Counted from the first letter of the stretch, positions 22,766 to 35,707 are shown. The stretch: 64,000 nt of DNA from Otatea glauca (GCA_036346275.1 CM070721.1:2182452-2246451); one strand, 5' to 3'. The notes: generated by a model not told the origin, from the letters alone. A program made the numbers and translations.

Positions 22766-25700
22766 CGAGGATGCCGACTAGAGATGGGTGAATAGGCGGC
22801 TTCAAAAATTCTTTTCACTTAATGCACGCTCTATTTATCCCTATTTCAAAACCTAAACAATAAATCAATGCAGAAGCGATAAACTACGGTTTTGACAATT
22901 AAAATCTAAATCAACTGGGCTCACTAAGTACACTACATAATTATGTGTCTAACAACAAATAAGCAATCCTAAAGACGATTAAGCAATTTAATTCTAGGAA
23001 TATAAATTGCAACAATACAAATAAGGATTGCTAGAAGGTAAATAGTACAAAAGACACACCGATGTTTTACCGTGGTGTTCGGAGACTTGTCGGTCTCCCC
23101 TAGTCCATGTTGAGGCTAGCTCAAAACACTTTTGGTCGGCTCCACGAATTGAGCACCTGCCTCGATTCCACTAGTGGTTGCTTCTTTACCCTTCCAGGTA
23201 GGCGAGCACCGACCTTCACAAATTTTTGCTGGGGCTTCTCACAACCTCCATTGAGATCTCCCGTGCACGACGCTCTACGCCGTCTGGGAGTCGGCAACCT
23301 CCAAGAGTAACAAGTCAAGCGCTCCCACTTGAGCTTCACCTAGTGCAACACAAACACTCTGGTGATCTCCTAAGTGCAACACATACACTAGGATCCTTCT
23401 CAAGTGCAACACATGCATAAGAGGCACTTAATCCACTTCATAATTGCAATACATGCAATTAGGGCTCACTCTTAGCTCAAGAAGCAAATTTGAGAGTACA
23501 ACACATGTACACAACTCCCACAACACTAAAATAAACTCAACAACATTAAATACTAGCCATTGGCATCCTTTTATAACCCCACACAAAATCTAGCTGTTGG
23601 GGGGCAAATCAGGCATTTTCTAGCAAAACCCGGCACTACCGCCCTCTGAGGCCCGGTAGTGCCGGCCTCGACCCCAACTGTCGGCTTACAGCTATATACC
23701 CGGAACTATCGTAGGCAAAGTCGCGGTAGTACCGCTCGAGCGGCACTACCGGCCCCCACGGGCAGTAGTGCTGGACTCAGGCTATCTCCAGAAAAGCCTT
23801 TCTGGAAAATAACTATCGACATGTAAACAGCGGTAGTGCCACCCCCGGGCAACACTACCGCTCTCCAGGGGCGGTAGTGCCGCTTTGGGCGGTAGTGCCA
23901 CATTTTTAGGCTGAAACCGGCATAAATTTTTATTCCGAAATCCGATTTAGGTGGTCTTGGACTCTATGCGAAGCTTATCAAGAGGGCTACAATCTCCAAT
24001 TATTTTTCAAGATTTAAGCAACCATAGATATTTCGCAAAATCACAAAAAATCCAAAGTACCCACTCAAGTCTAAAACTGATTTTCTCAAAATCCTTCACA
24101 TAGACTTGATCAATAGCGTGACTACAAGCTAGTAAGAGTCAATAAGATCAAATCTTGAGCCATGTGATGATCAACTCATGATAAAAACAATTTTGCAAAA
24201 CACGTTTGCAAATTTTAATCACATGCTCCAAGATCAAATGCATGAACACCAATATTTTGCAAAACACATTTGCAAATAAACCGAAAAGCTATGAGATCAA
24301 TCCTTTAGCCATGTAAGGATCAGCACATGATCCCGACACTTTGCAAATGCCAACACATGCTCTAGGATCGAAACCCATATCATCTAACTTATTTGCAAAA
24401 CACATTTGCAAATCACAAATCAACAATTTGTAAAACCATATTTTGAAAATACAAAGCATTTAACTCAAATGCATGAGCTTTCTATTTGCAACACATGCAA
24501 ACCTCTAGCACCATGCAAACAACAAACATTAAAATCAAGTTGCATGAGCTATCTCCTTTTACAACACATGTAAAACTTCTAGCTCCAAGCAATACCAAAA
24601 CAATTAAGAATTCAAATAAGAAGCAAACATGAGCTTCTCCAATTTGCAACACATTCAAATCAAGCCATCATGCAAAAACCAATGCACGAGCTTCACCCAT
24701 TCACAACACATGCCAAATGGTTAGCTCCATGCAAAAATCGATCAAGAGAGTGAGCTAGAGTGAACCAGATTGAGTTCACCAACACATGATGAAGCTCAAG
24801 CAAAAAAACTTGACCCCTCTTAATAGTACAGCGATCTAAACTAGACACCCTAGTCTACCTAGTTATACTTTCGCCGCACGCAATCCCCTTTGGGGCTTTT
24901 AGATCTTCAATCATCCTTCTCCTGTGATCGCAATCCATCTTCTTTTCTTGTTCATCAACACATAATGAACTCTCCTCTAGCTCTTCTCCTCTCTTCTCTT
25001 TACTTCAGGATTCTCCTCTTGAAGCTCATCCACACATGATGACTTCTTCTCTTTCCCGATTCTTTACCACCGTTTGGCTCAACCTACTTTCACAACTCAT
25101 TGAAAATATTAGTTCAACAAACACGGTTGTCTCAATCATCTATCGCACTCCATTAACATATAATGGATGCCTCCAAGATCGATTGAAAACAACCCAAAGC
25201 AATTTGAATGATATAAATGTGTCTTGAGTACTTCGATGCAACTAATACTTCATTATACTCAAAAAAATTTCGTTTGTCATTAACCAACGAAGAAACAAAG
25301 TCAACACATGGTGAAGTGTTCTTTGATTGATTGAAAGACAACCGAACTCAATTTAAATTTCATTTAAATTGACATGAGTATATATTCACTACACAAGTTT
25401 CACATACTCATTTTGATGGTTACTAAGTAATGATCCAAATTATGTTGTTGTGGAAAGGGATCAATACTCTTAATACTATCAATAATAGAATAAACTCCAT
25501 TAAATATGTGCATATAAATAATTGAACTTGAATCGATATGCACATATTTAATTTTTGATTGCTTTTGAGTTTATCATATATTGCCATGAGTATACTACAA
25601 CTACACAAGTTAAATATACTTAAATGGTTGTTTCAAAGTAATGATCCTTGATATAGAAAGATGAATTAGATCAATACTTTAAAACTTCAAGATCAAGCAT

Positions 25701-27800
25701 GAACTCCCCCTAAATATGTGCATTCATGTATATATAGAGTTGAAACATTAATGCACATCTTGAGGTCTAAATAATGGTAGAGTTCAACCTTTAACTTGAA
25801 TCCAAAATATGCATTGAAATATCGTAAAATGAATACGAGTGCATACCTTGGGTTTTCCATTTTTCAATTAGATGAGACTAATCAAAGATATACTCAATAA
25901 AAGAGTTAGTCTCATATTTGAATTTATCAATATGATTATGAATATTATATCCAAAGAATACAACAAGATATGATAATATGAACTCGAATGCATACCTTTG
26001 ATATTTCGATCTTTTCATCCAAAAGAGACTAATGAGAGTTAAGCTCAACAAAAGAGTCAATCTTATAAAAGATTTGTCATTAATTAACAATTTGGACTAA
26101 TCAATATTATGATTATCAAAAGAGTTAGTCTCAATATTAGATTTGTCATTAACACTAAAACCAACTTAATGGAGCTTGAACTTTCAATCTCTCCATTTTT
26201 GGTGACTGATGATAAATCCAAGCTTAATATCTACATTTAGATGAAAATAATCATATTGAGATAATTTAATCTATTTGAACATGCAAGCATACCTTTGAGA
26301 AATTTAAGCATTAACAATTTGAGAATGCATATGAGAGATTTTTAGAATGAAAAATATGCTTCTCTTCAAGACATGCACAAAACATCTAAATAATCTCCCC
26401 TTAACCAAATTAAGCTACCACAAACTTCTCAACCAAATGCGGTATTAAGCTCTCATAAATTCTTCCCCTTTTGGCATTAAACACCAAAAATGAAAAACGA
26501 ATCCAAAAAGAAGACCTTTTAGAGTTTAGAGCTTGGCAAGGAAATACCACTTTGAAGAATAGAGAGTTTGGTAAGAATTTCTCCGAAATAAGGTCAAAAG
26601 AAGATTGAAATAAGTGCATAAGACCAATTTAAATTCATAAGAATTCTTAAAACAAATACCACTTGTAAATATTAAGAATTTTCAACAAGATTCAAGAATT
26701 CCGCAAACTTCTTCTTTATATGGCCCAAAGAGTAAACCAACATGAAAAGGGGTCATAGTTTGAGTTAAGCATGAGAAAGATATTTGAAACACATTCAAAT
26801 AAACTCCTCATTTTATTAGGGTTTTCAATTTGCAAAAAAACTCACAAAAGGAGTCTTTGATAGCCTAATAGCGCTTAAACTACAAAGCATCCGAATGAGT
26901 TTCGAATTTTCATAAAACCACTTGTAGAAAGTTTTAAAGAAGTATAACTTGTAATACCACTTGAAGAAAATATAAAACTTGTAAATATCAATTTTGAAGT
27001 AATACCACTTGTAATGCTTATTTTTCAATTGATACCACTTGAAAAGATTGTTAATAATATCATTTGAAAATGATACCACTTGTAAAAATCATTTTGCATG
27101 AGGATACCACTTTTGATAAAAGCATTGACATTTATTTTAAAACAAGCTCATTTTCTCAAAGATCAAAACTATATGTCAATTTAAAAATCAACTTGATACC
27201 ATGATATACCCAAAAAGAAAAGCATCTTCCAAAACTTGAATAAACAATCTCCAAAAGGATTCTAAGACAAATCATGGAACTAATACATTTAAACATGTTC
27301 AAGTTTTGTTTTCAGAGGTTCTTCCAACTTAAAGCCAATTTAAAAATATGAAAACCACAAAGATTTCAAAGAACTAAAATTTCAGATTTTCAGATTTCGA
27401 CATTTCATTTAGTCTTCAAAAGATGGCTGAAAAACTACTCAAATGAGGTCCAAAAAATCTGATAAAATTTTACATAATAGACCAACTATTGAGGATCAAT
27501 TTTTACAAAGGTGGTCCCCTCAAATTATGATATGATTTGGAGATACAAAAATCACAAACCATCTCAAAACCATGCAAAAGTCTGAATTTTCAGCATTTGA
27601 TCAAAGAGAGAAAATGCCATAACTTTTTCAAATGAAGTTCAAATTATTTGAAACTGTGCTGAAAAAAACTTTGGGATCATAAAAATCTTTTTCAAAAAGA
27701 ATTTTCGAAAAAAGAGTCTCCAATCAAAAGATATCCCAAATTTTGCTTTATACGCATGAATTTTACTTAAAGAGAAGAAAAGTCAAAACTTTTTCAAATT
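22766..27800 (+). mobile_element. SIRE/Maximus-like retroelement non-coding sequence
   Basis: Near 22772 the phrase ACTAGAGATGGGTGAATAGG matches a hallmark of SIRE/Maximus-type copia elements in grasses. It is followed by ACCGTGGTGTTCGGAGACTTG and a cluster of CGGTAGTGCCG motifs. From 24.2 kb the sequence repeats GCAAAACACATTTGCAAAT- and CAACACATGCA-like phrases. From 26.6 to 27.1 kb the phrase ATACCACTTGTAA recurs six or more times. No gag/pol survives on either strand over 5 kb. The outer ends are not defined and the block may contain more than one insertion. Confidence 0.45.
23640..23905. repeat. Cluster of CGGTAGTGCCG motifs in both orientations
   Basis: CGGTAGTGCCG, CGGCACTACCG and one-base variants occur about nine times in 265 bp, for instance at 23659, 23740 and 23870. 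The region can form several alternative stem-loops. It belongs to the surrounding retroelement and is far more GC-rich than its flanks. Confidence 0.7.
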
Positions 27801-27993
27801 AAGTCCAAATGATTTGAAAATTTCTAGAAATGAACTTTGGACGGTACTGGGTTACAAAGACTTCGATTGCTGCCCCTGCAACTGCATTGGAGTAGGAGAT
27901 GACCATGAAGCTTGTCGTTCGAAGCAGATAATGGAACGAACAAAACGGCACATACAATAGGAGAAAAACCCCAACCTCTCGTGCTGCTTCGAG

Positions 27994-28728
27994 ATGATGT
28001 ACAAGTTTGAGAGGAGCTACCAGTCACCAGATGGACATTGCGCTGCAAGGAGAGGCTTCGCTTCCCCCAACGACCACATTGACTTCCCAGAGCTCGAGAC
28101 GTCGAGGGGTAGCATCGTAGTGCTGAAGATATGCTGTGCTAATCTCCTCAATGACGATCAGAAGATGCTAGAGCTCGGGAGCATGGAGAGGCTCAGGATG
28201 CTCGAGATAGGCGAGCGGTCATACGCCGGGGCAGTCATGACATGCTTTTCCAACAGCTTTCCATGTCTTGAATGGTTGGTACTCTACGATCTTGCAGTGG
28301 AGACGTGGAATTTTGAGCGCAGATCCATGAGGGCACTCAGAAAGCTTATGCTCGGCAAGTGCCCCAATCCGAGGTCCCTTCTAGAGAGGTTGTCACAGCT
28401 CCAGCTGCTCACTAAGCTCGACCTCATTGCGATGCCTCTGCGTTGCTCCCAACCAGGCACGATTGCTCAGGAGCTAGAGAAGAAGGGCTGCAAGGTCATC
28501 GTCTCATCTGATGAGAAAGATTTCCGCCATCTCAATGTTCCGTAAGTAAATTCCTTATTCATCTTGTTAGAAAAACGGTACAATGCGCTAAAAGCACTCT
28601 CTACTCTACTAGTCTACTTTGTTATTTTAGCACTATAATGTACCCGTGGTGACAAGCTCATTTTGATGCTCTCTTTCTTGCAGGGTATTTCACCTCGATC
28701 CACTCCATACGGAGTGATTGTGCGATAA
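27994..28728 (+). pseudogene. NLR leucine-rich-repeat fragment
   Basis: An open stretch of 183 codons (27994-28545) encodes the C-terminal leucine-rich repeats of a plant CC-NB-LRR disease-resistance protein. It shows MLELGSMERLRMLEIGERSY, CFSNSFPCLEWLVLYDL, MRALRKLMLGKCPNPRSL and RLSQLQLLTKLDLIAMP, then QELEKKGCKVIVSS. A donor at the reading-frame end (GTTCC|GTAAGT) and an acceptor (TTGCAG|GG at 28684) would add a short last exon ending at about 28727. The CC, NB-ARC and most LRR coding parts are missing. The frame opens after a TAG just upstream, and the left flank is retroelement sequence. It is a truncated gene remnant that kept its intron, so it moved or decayed as DNA rather than as a processed copy. 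Confidence 0.7.
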
Positions 28729-28739
28729 AAATATGATGT

Positions 28740-29558
28740 ATCCCATGTAACTGTTGGAATTTAATGTGGATTTACAAAGACTTCTGGATATATAACTATT
28801 GGAATGTAAATATGCATGTAATATCAGAGCAGCACGAGTGGGCCTCCTGCAATTTCCTTAGATGCTTAAGAAGCAATAATATTCAAATAAGTCAATTGAG
28901 AGAGTGAATATGGTACATGTATGTGCTGTTCATGCACTTTAAATTTCAAAACAGGTTATAAATTACAAATTATTTCATAATATGATGGAAAACATTTTTG
29001 GGCCATTTTTTATTCTTTAATCGAATTAGCTTCTGAAAAGCAAGAAACAATGGCTTCAGTAGTCCACAATTTTTTTCTTCCTGTAAAATCAATTGACAAG
29101 ACAAGCTGTAGTACGCTAGTAGCCTAGTACTATAGGAGAAACAGCATGCACTTTAATCACAGCTACAACTGGATATACGAGAACTTCTGCAGTTTAATCA
29201 CTGGAAAACAGAAAAAGGAAATGCATACCAGATAAATTTTCTTAGGTCTGTTCATTTGCAGACAGCTCCAGAAGATATTCTGCTTATCTGAGGAACAACA
29301 TTGTCAGGTGCTTTTGCCCTCTTCAGCACACTATACAGGACCAGTTATTTATTTTTGACTTAGTTTTGTTGTTCTCATCACTTACGCTGTGAAAATGGAA
29401 AAGAAAACAACGGTAAGAGATCAAACAGGGTGTGCAGATTATCTTAAGCATAATGCTAAGTTGCTAACAAAAGAAGATGTGCTCTAAGATACCAAGCTTT
29501 CGATATATAAGTGCAAGGGCATTGCCATGTCTGAGATTTGGAGGTTTAATGTCTTTTC
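28740..29558. other. Spacer between NLR fragment and copia element
   Basis: AT-rich unique-looking sequence with no ORF of note. It ends at the left copy of the 21-bp repeat that flanks the copia element. Confidence 0.45.
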
Positions 29559-32500
29559 AGATCAATATTGGCACAGTATTTGTTAGATTATTATGGGATG
29601 GCCCATAATTAATTTAATAGAAATTCCAAAAGGCCCATTAGAATACTAGAGTCATGTATTGTGTAGAGATGGTTTAAGCTAGTTTTTGAATCCAATAAAT
29701 GTGTTGTTTCTAAAATTGGAACTTTTATTGGAAAAGGCTATGAGAGCGGAGGCTTGTTTCGCTTGTCTTTGACGGACATGAATAAAATTGTGAATCATGT
29801 TTGTAATCATGAGACCGATGTTTGGCATTCACGACTTTGTCATATTAATCTTGGTTGCATGATGCGGTTAGCCATGATGAATTTAATCCCAAAATTTACC
29901 CAAGTCAAAGGTTCTAAGTGTCAAGTGTGTGTGCAATCTAAGCAACCTCGCAAGCCTCACAAGGCGGTGAGGCGAGAAATTTGGCACCGTTAGAACTAGT
30001 TCATACCGATTTATGCGAGATGAGCAGGGAGTTGACAAAGGGTGGTAAGAGGTATTTCATGACTTTGATTGATGATTCTACTAGATATTGCTATGTGTAT
30101 CTATTAAAGTCAAAAGATGAGGCTTTTCACTATTTTAAGATCTATAAAGCTGAAGCTGAGAACCAACTTAAGAGAAAAATCAAACGGGTTAGGTCAGATC
30201 GTGGTGGAGAATACTTTTCTAATGAGTTTAATTTATTTCGTGAGGAACATGGAATAATCCATGAGAGGGCGCCTCCTATTCGCCCCAATCAAATGGGGTT
30301 TAGAAAGAAAGAACCGTACTCTAACTAAGATGGTTAACGCCATGTTAGAAACAGCGGGACTTTTCAAGGAATGGTGGGGTGAGGCTATATTGACTGCATG
30401 TCATGTCCTAAATAGGGTTCCTACAAAGAATAAAGAAATTACACCATTCGAGGAATGGGAGAGGAAAAGATTAAATTTCTCCTATTTACGTGCTTGAAAC
30501 ATTTGGCTAAAGTGAATGTGCCTATCCCAAAGAAGCGTAAACTTGGACCAAAAACCGTTGATTGTGTCTTTATTGGTTATGCTTTTCACAGCGTAGGATA
30601 TAGATTCTTAATAGTGAAATCTGAGTACTGATATGAATGAAGGTACAATTTTGAGTCCAATGATGCCACATTCTTTGAGGACTTATTTCCTATGAAAGAG
30701 ACACTTAGCTCATCGGCCAAGAATCTATCTTCTCCTAAACCTTCCACTCCTATACAAATTGAGCCCATTTTTGAGGAAAATCCAATAGATGAGGGCAATG
30801 AAGTAACTCGTAAGAGTAAGAGACTAAGGACTACAAAGTCTTTTGGTGATGACTTCATTGTATATCTAGTGGATGATACTCCAAGAACCATTGAGGAGGC
30901 TTATTCATCGCAGATCGACTATTGGAAGGAAGCGGTCCAGTGAGATGAATTCCATCTTGAGCAATGGAACTTGGGAAGTTGTTGAACGTCCATATGGGTG
31001 TAAACACTGTAGGATGTAAGTGGGTGTTCAAGAAAAAGCTAAGGCCTGATGGTACGATTGAAAAGTACAAGGCAAGGCTTGTGGCCAAGGGTTATACCCA
31101 GAAAGAAGGCGAGGACTTCTTTGATACTTACTCACCTGTTGCGGATTGACTACTATTAGAGTACTACATCTTTGGTTGCCTCCTACGGTGCGATCATTCA
31201 TCGATAGATGTAAAGACGGCTTTCCTTAATGGAGAGTTGGAAGAGGAAATCTATATGGATCACTGATGGATTTGTAGTAAAGGGTCATGAAGGAAAAGTG
31301 TGTAGGTTGTTGAAGTCTTTGTATGGCCTTAAGCAAGCACCTAAGCGATGTACGAGAAGTTCGACAAAACTTTAACATCTGCCGACTTTGTTGTGAATGA
31401 AGTGACAAATGTGTGTATTACCGCTATGGTGGGGTGAAGGAGTGATTATGTATGCGTATGTTGATGACATCTTGATCTTTGGGACGAACCTTAATGTGAT
31501 TAAGGAAGTCAAGGACTTCTTGTCCGAAAACTTTGAAATGAAGGATTTGGGAGTAGCGGATGTCATCTTAAACATTAAATTGTTTAGAGAAGGTGACGGT
31601 GGGATTACTCTTGAGCAGTCCCATTATGTGGAAAAGGTGTTGAGTCGCTTTGGCTATAGCGATTGCAAACCTGCTCCAACACCGTATGATCCAAGTGTGC
31701 TATTACGAAAGAACCAACGAATAGCAAAGGATCAATTGAGATATTCCCAAATCATTGGTTCATTGATGTATTTAGCTAGTGCAACAAGGCACGATATCTC
31801 GTTTCTTTGTGAGCAAACTAAGCGGTTTGTCTCAAACCAGGGAGATAATCATTGGCATGCTCTTGAGAGAGTAATGCGCTATCTAAAAGGGACATCAAGT
31901 TATGGAATTCACTACACCGGTACCCTAGTGTAATTGAGGTTATAGTGATTCAAGCTGGATATCGATCTTGATGAAATAAAAGCCACAAGTGGATATGTGT
32001 TCACATTGGGTGGTGGAGTTGTTTCTTGAAGTCTTGCAAGCGGACCATCTTAACGAGGTCTACAATGGAAGCAGAACTCACAACATTAGATACGCCTCTG
32101 TGGAAGCCGGTAATTGCGTGAACTTGTGAAGGACTTACCGGTAGTTGAGAAACGGTGCTCGCTATTCTTTTGAACTGTGACAATCGACGGTGATTGTCAA
32201 GGTGAACGATTCTAAGGATAACATGAAGTCATCAAGGCACGTTAAGAAGCGGTTGAAGTCTGTCAGAAAATGAGAAACTCGGAGTTATAGCGTTGGACTA
32301 TGTCCGCACGGCTAAAAACTTAGCGAATCCTTTTACAAAGGGACTATCACGGAATGTGATAGATGAAGCATCGAGGAGATGGGCTTGAGACCCACATAAA
32401 GTCATGTCTTAGTGGTAACTCATCCTATTTGATCGGAGATCCGTGAATTAGGATGTTGAGACAAGCTAGTGGTGGTGAGAGGAGAGTACATCATGCTTAG

Positions 32501-32680
32501 CCCACTCCGTTTGAGATGTAATAACTCTCCTATTACAGTATGGCGGGTTGGTTATACCTTAATGTATTCCGAGTGGCTTTGATAGCGAGAGATGTTGTCC
32601 TCTGGAACATCTTATGAGGAATACACCTATACGAGTTCGATTGCTAGTCACAGTCTATGAGATCAATATTGGCACAGTAT
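29559..32680 (+). mobile_element. Decayed Ty1/copia retrotransposon, 3' LTR missing
   Basis: A TGTTAGATTATTATGGG LTR-like start (29581) runs directly into pol remnants with no gag. In order they are a GAG-pre-integrase region (TDVWHSRLCHINLG, near 29815), the zinc-finger cysteines CQVC, an integrase core (VHTDLCEMS, RYFMTLIDDSTRYCYVYLL, RSDRGGEYFSNEF, 29995-30230), the reverse transcriptase start (GCKWVFKKKLRPDG, ARLVAKGYTQKEGEDFFDTYSP, 31010-31140), the polymerase motif YVDDILIF (about 31457), and RNase H-region remnants to 32400. At least five frame breaks or stops interrupt it. An identical 21-base segment lies at each edge (29559-29579 and 32660-32680). The element is inactive. Confidence 0.88.
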
Positions 32681-33859
32681 AGTTACACAAACTTGTTTAT
32701 GACACCCATGGACCCATATGATTACCAAAGGAGTTAGGAAATGGAACTGATTGCTGCAATAAAAGAGACTTTGTATAGTTTTTTTTTTAAAAAAATCCTG
32801 GTTGGCGTGACAGCAATATCAGCTCCATGCTTGCCTTGATATTGTGTCAATTGAGTGTTTTCTCCACCAGAATAGTTTATGCATCTATTTTCCCTCCCAA
32901 AATAGTCATTTTTAATAGCACCCGGTAGTAAATTGCTGCGAACACGTATGTTAAGACAAGTCCATGCAGAGTAAGCTTTGCAAAAAAGGTATCTATCTAT
33001 TCAGCAACACCACAAGCCCTACACCCATACCTCACAGTCTTCCGAATCCCTGGAATCAAACTTCTAAAGCAATTGGCTGTCAGATGTTTCAGTTCCTGTG
33101 ACCTCTTCAAGTTCAGCCATTCTTGCAAAATGAAACGATTGATCAATGAACTGTTGACACTTGACAGTGCTATATCAAATATCACAGGTGCATAGACAAA
33201 AATATGTCGAGGAGAAAACAAAAGGGATGTATAATGTATTACTTCACTATAAGAAGATCCACAAGCATTCCGTGCTCCACGATCGCTGCAGACCTCCCAT
33301 ATAGCACTTGGGACCTCTGGATTAAATGGTTCTCTATCTTCACCGATCCAACCTAATAAGAACAAATTCAAAGAAGGGCCTAGAAACAATGTATCAAAAG
33401 AATAAGAGAGGTATTTCAATACTTTTCTTTTTTACAGTTGCACAAATATTAAAGCATGAATGAAGGGTAGATAAAGATTACTTATCACTTCGTTTGCTTT
33501 AAGATTTGTACAATTTATATTAGGAGGAAAGCATTGAAACACTGCTCAAAGAATAAATGATTTAACGTCTTTCAAGTCCAGATACAATGCATCCTAAAAA
33601 GTTTACTGCGCTGTTCGTTTTTTAAAAAGCTAGTCAAATTGTAAAGAAGCCATATACGATAATGCTGAAAACAAATCTGTAGTTCAAAACCAATTATGTG
33701 AATGCTAAGATTAGATCAGCAAATGAAACAAATTGCTGCGAAACTAGAGCGTTATTGCTCCATCAAGAGCTCTCTTTTAAAAAAAAATGATAATGCACAG
33801 GATGAACTGTGTATCTTTGCTTTAAAGATGAAGAACGAGACTTCGAAGCCACAATCACA
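32681..33859. other. Spacer with an unassigned ORF
   Basis: Mostly AT-rich. A 140-codon minus-strand ORF (32997-33419) contains GEDREPFNPEVPSAIWEV but matches nothing I recognise. Since the SET pseudogene lies just upstream on the same strand, this could be degraded downstream sequence of it, but no SET motif can be aligned. Confidence 0.3.
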
Positions 33860-35707
33860 ACCAGACATTTCACCTTATCATTGAATGATGTCTGTAATGA
33901 CTTTCTCTGAAACAAAATCCTCAAAATGTTCATTTCCACTAATGTACTCTGGAGTCTGGAATGGCCAATAAAGAAGTGAAAGCAACAGTTCGCACTGATG
34001 AACCTCCATGACGGTAGCACGGTCAGGGTTTACATTTTCGTTTTGAGTTCGAAAATCGCCACTTGCTCGGCACCGGTTTTTCGCGAAAACCGACCGAAAT
34101 TCGGTAAAAACCGATCGGTTTGCGAAAGTCAAACATGTGGTCAAACTGATTAAAAAAAAATCAAAAACCAGTCGAAAAGGTCGAAAACCGACGACAGAAG
34201 GAAAAATGGTGAAAATGCAAGAAAATTGAAAAAATTGATTTTTTTATTACAAAAAATCCCAATTAATCTATAAAACACCTCGGATAATTTTAAACAATTT
34301 TTGAAATCATTTGTTACTTCTAAAAAATCCGAAACAGAAATTAATGAAAAGGAACAAAGACATTGTCAGATTTTTATAAATATTTAGAATAATGTTTATA
34401 TTCTGAAATTTTAATTTAAACATAACAAGTTCCAAAGGATCATGTACTAAAATTTTAAGAAATATTAGACTTCATTTAGTACTTATATAAAATCAAAAAC
34501 GTAATAGCATATACAATGATAATAGCACTTTCAGAATTTTTAAAAAATACACATATCTGATCATCATCCGAAAATTGTACATAATCATTTTAATTACGTT
34601 ATAACATCAAAAAAATTTTAAGAAATATTAGACTTCATTTTGTGCCACTAGAAAATAAAAAACTGAAAAGCATATAATGTGACAGTATCACTGTCGGAAT
34701 TTTTAAAAAATGTACGTATCTGATAATAATCTGAAAATTTTACATAATCATTAGGATTGCCTCAGGACTGTACAAAAAATATTTCAAAATTTTTGACACT
34801 GTTTTCTAAATTTCTTAAATTTTTTAAAATTTACTATTCATCTGATCGGTTTTCCGAACGGTTTTAATTGCCGAACCGGCGGTCGGTTTTCGCGAAACCG
34901 ACCGGTTTTCGTCGGCATTTTAAACCCTGAGCACGGTACAGCGTTGTCCCTGCCAATGCGGCAAGCTCGTAATCGTTGAACCAAAGGGAGCTCCCGAAGG
35001 TGCTCGGAAGCATATCCAAATACCTATAGATGCAATGAGCAAAAGCTGCAAAACTTAACTTGGTCTCAGGTCATTTGAGTGTGGAGGTGAGGAATAGACG
35101 TGAATTGTGGTCTTACGTCTTCCAGAGAGAGCTAGGGCGGAGTCGCTCGGCCATGAGGAAGAGCATCACGAGGAGGCGATCGTCGACGCCACCTTCCTCG
35201 AAGAGCGCGCGGCACCGCGGCCCGACGAGGGGGTCCTGCAGCACCCGCATCGGGGTGATGGCGAGGTCGAGAGGCACCATCATCACCACCCCTGCAACGA
35301 CGCAGCCACGCGCCGGTCGTCAGCGCCTACGACTTTCTAGAAACTCCGAGAGGGTGGGAGGGGGTGAGGTTTACCGTCGGTGGCGCGTGCTCGGCGGCGG
35401 TGGAGAAAACGCCGAAGCCCTTGCGGCCGCAGGAGCTGATCGTGCAACCGCGGAGGTCGGCGCCATTGGCCTGCGGAGGTAAGGGACTGGGGTTTAGGGT
35501 CTGTAGAGTAGGGGGTTGGATGGAAGGCGAGGGAGAGGGGGCGACCTGGAGCCATTGGAGGAAGGATTGGAGCTTGGCGCCGTCGGACAAGGAGGCGGCG
35601 GCGGCGATGGTGTTCCACGACCACGAAATGAGCGAGCGAAGTGAAGGGAGCGGCGGCGCCCAAGCAGAGGTTTTAAGGCCCCCGCTGTAAAGCGGCAAAA
35701 TTTTCAT
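33860..35707 (-). pseudogene. SET-domain (Rubisco LSMT-like) methyltransferase pseudogene
   Basis: The minus strand encodes the N-terminal part of a SET-domain protein of the plant plastid lysine-methyltransferase-like group. Exon 1 contains GCTISSCGRKGFGVFSTAAEHA. Exon 2 (35117 to about 35290) contains VVMMVPLDLAITPMRVLQDP, VGPRCRALFEEGGVDDRLLV and MLFLMAERLRPSSLWK. Exon 3 starts at 35023 with YLDMLPSTFGSSLWFND and ELAALAGTTLYRA. A later exon starts at 33906 with RKSLQTSFNDKVK. A frame change is needed at the end of exon 1 (near 35380) to join exon 2. Exon 3 is split by a 906-bp hAT element (34024-34929). I find none of the later SET motifs (such as GLVPGIDFCNH or the substrate-binding half). 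The locus looks dead in this genome. The family is recognised from remembered motifs. Confidence 0.72.
34024..34929. mobile_element. Non-autonomous hAT element (906 bp) in SET exon
   Basis: It starts CAGGGTTTACATTTTCG and ends CGGCATTTTAAACCCTG, with identical 8-bp duplications AGCACGGT at 34016-34023 and 34930-34937. Sub-terminal regions carry GGTTTTTCGCGAAAACCGAC at the left and GGTTTTCGCGAAACCGACC at the right. The AT-rich middle has three or four diverged copies of the same 171-bp-type unit seen at 4.4-5.3 kb (for example CAGTATCACTGTCGGAATTT near 34686). No transposase ORF exists. Confidence 0.9.

Noticed and set aside
24180..24720. Regularly spaced GCAAAACACATTTGCAAAT-like phrases that superficially resemble a CRISPR array
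   Set aside because: The repeats are diverged, irregularly spaced and in plant retroelement DNA; no CRISPR is expected here.
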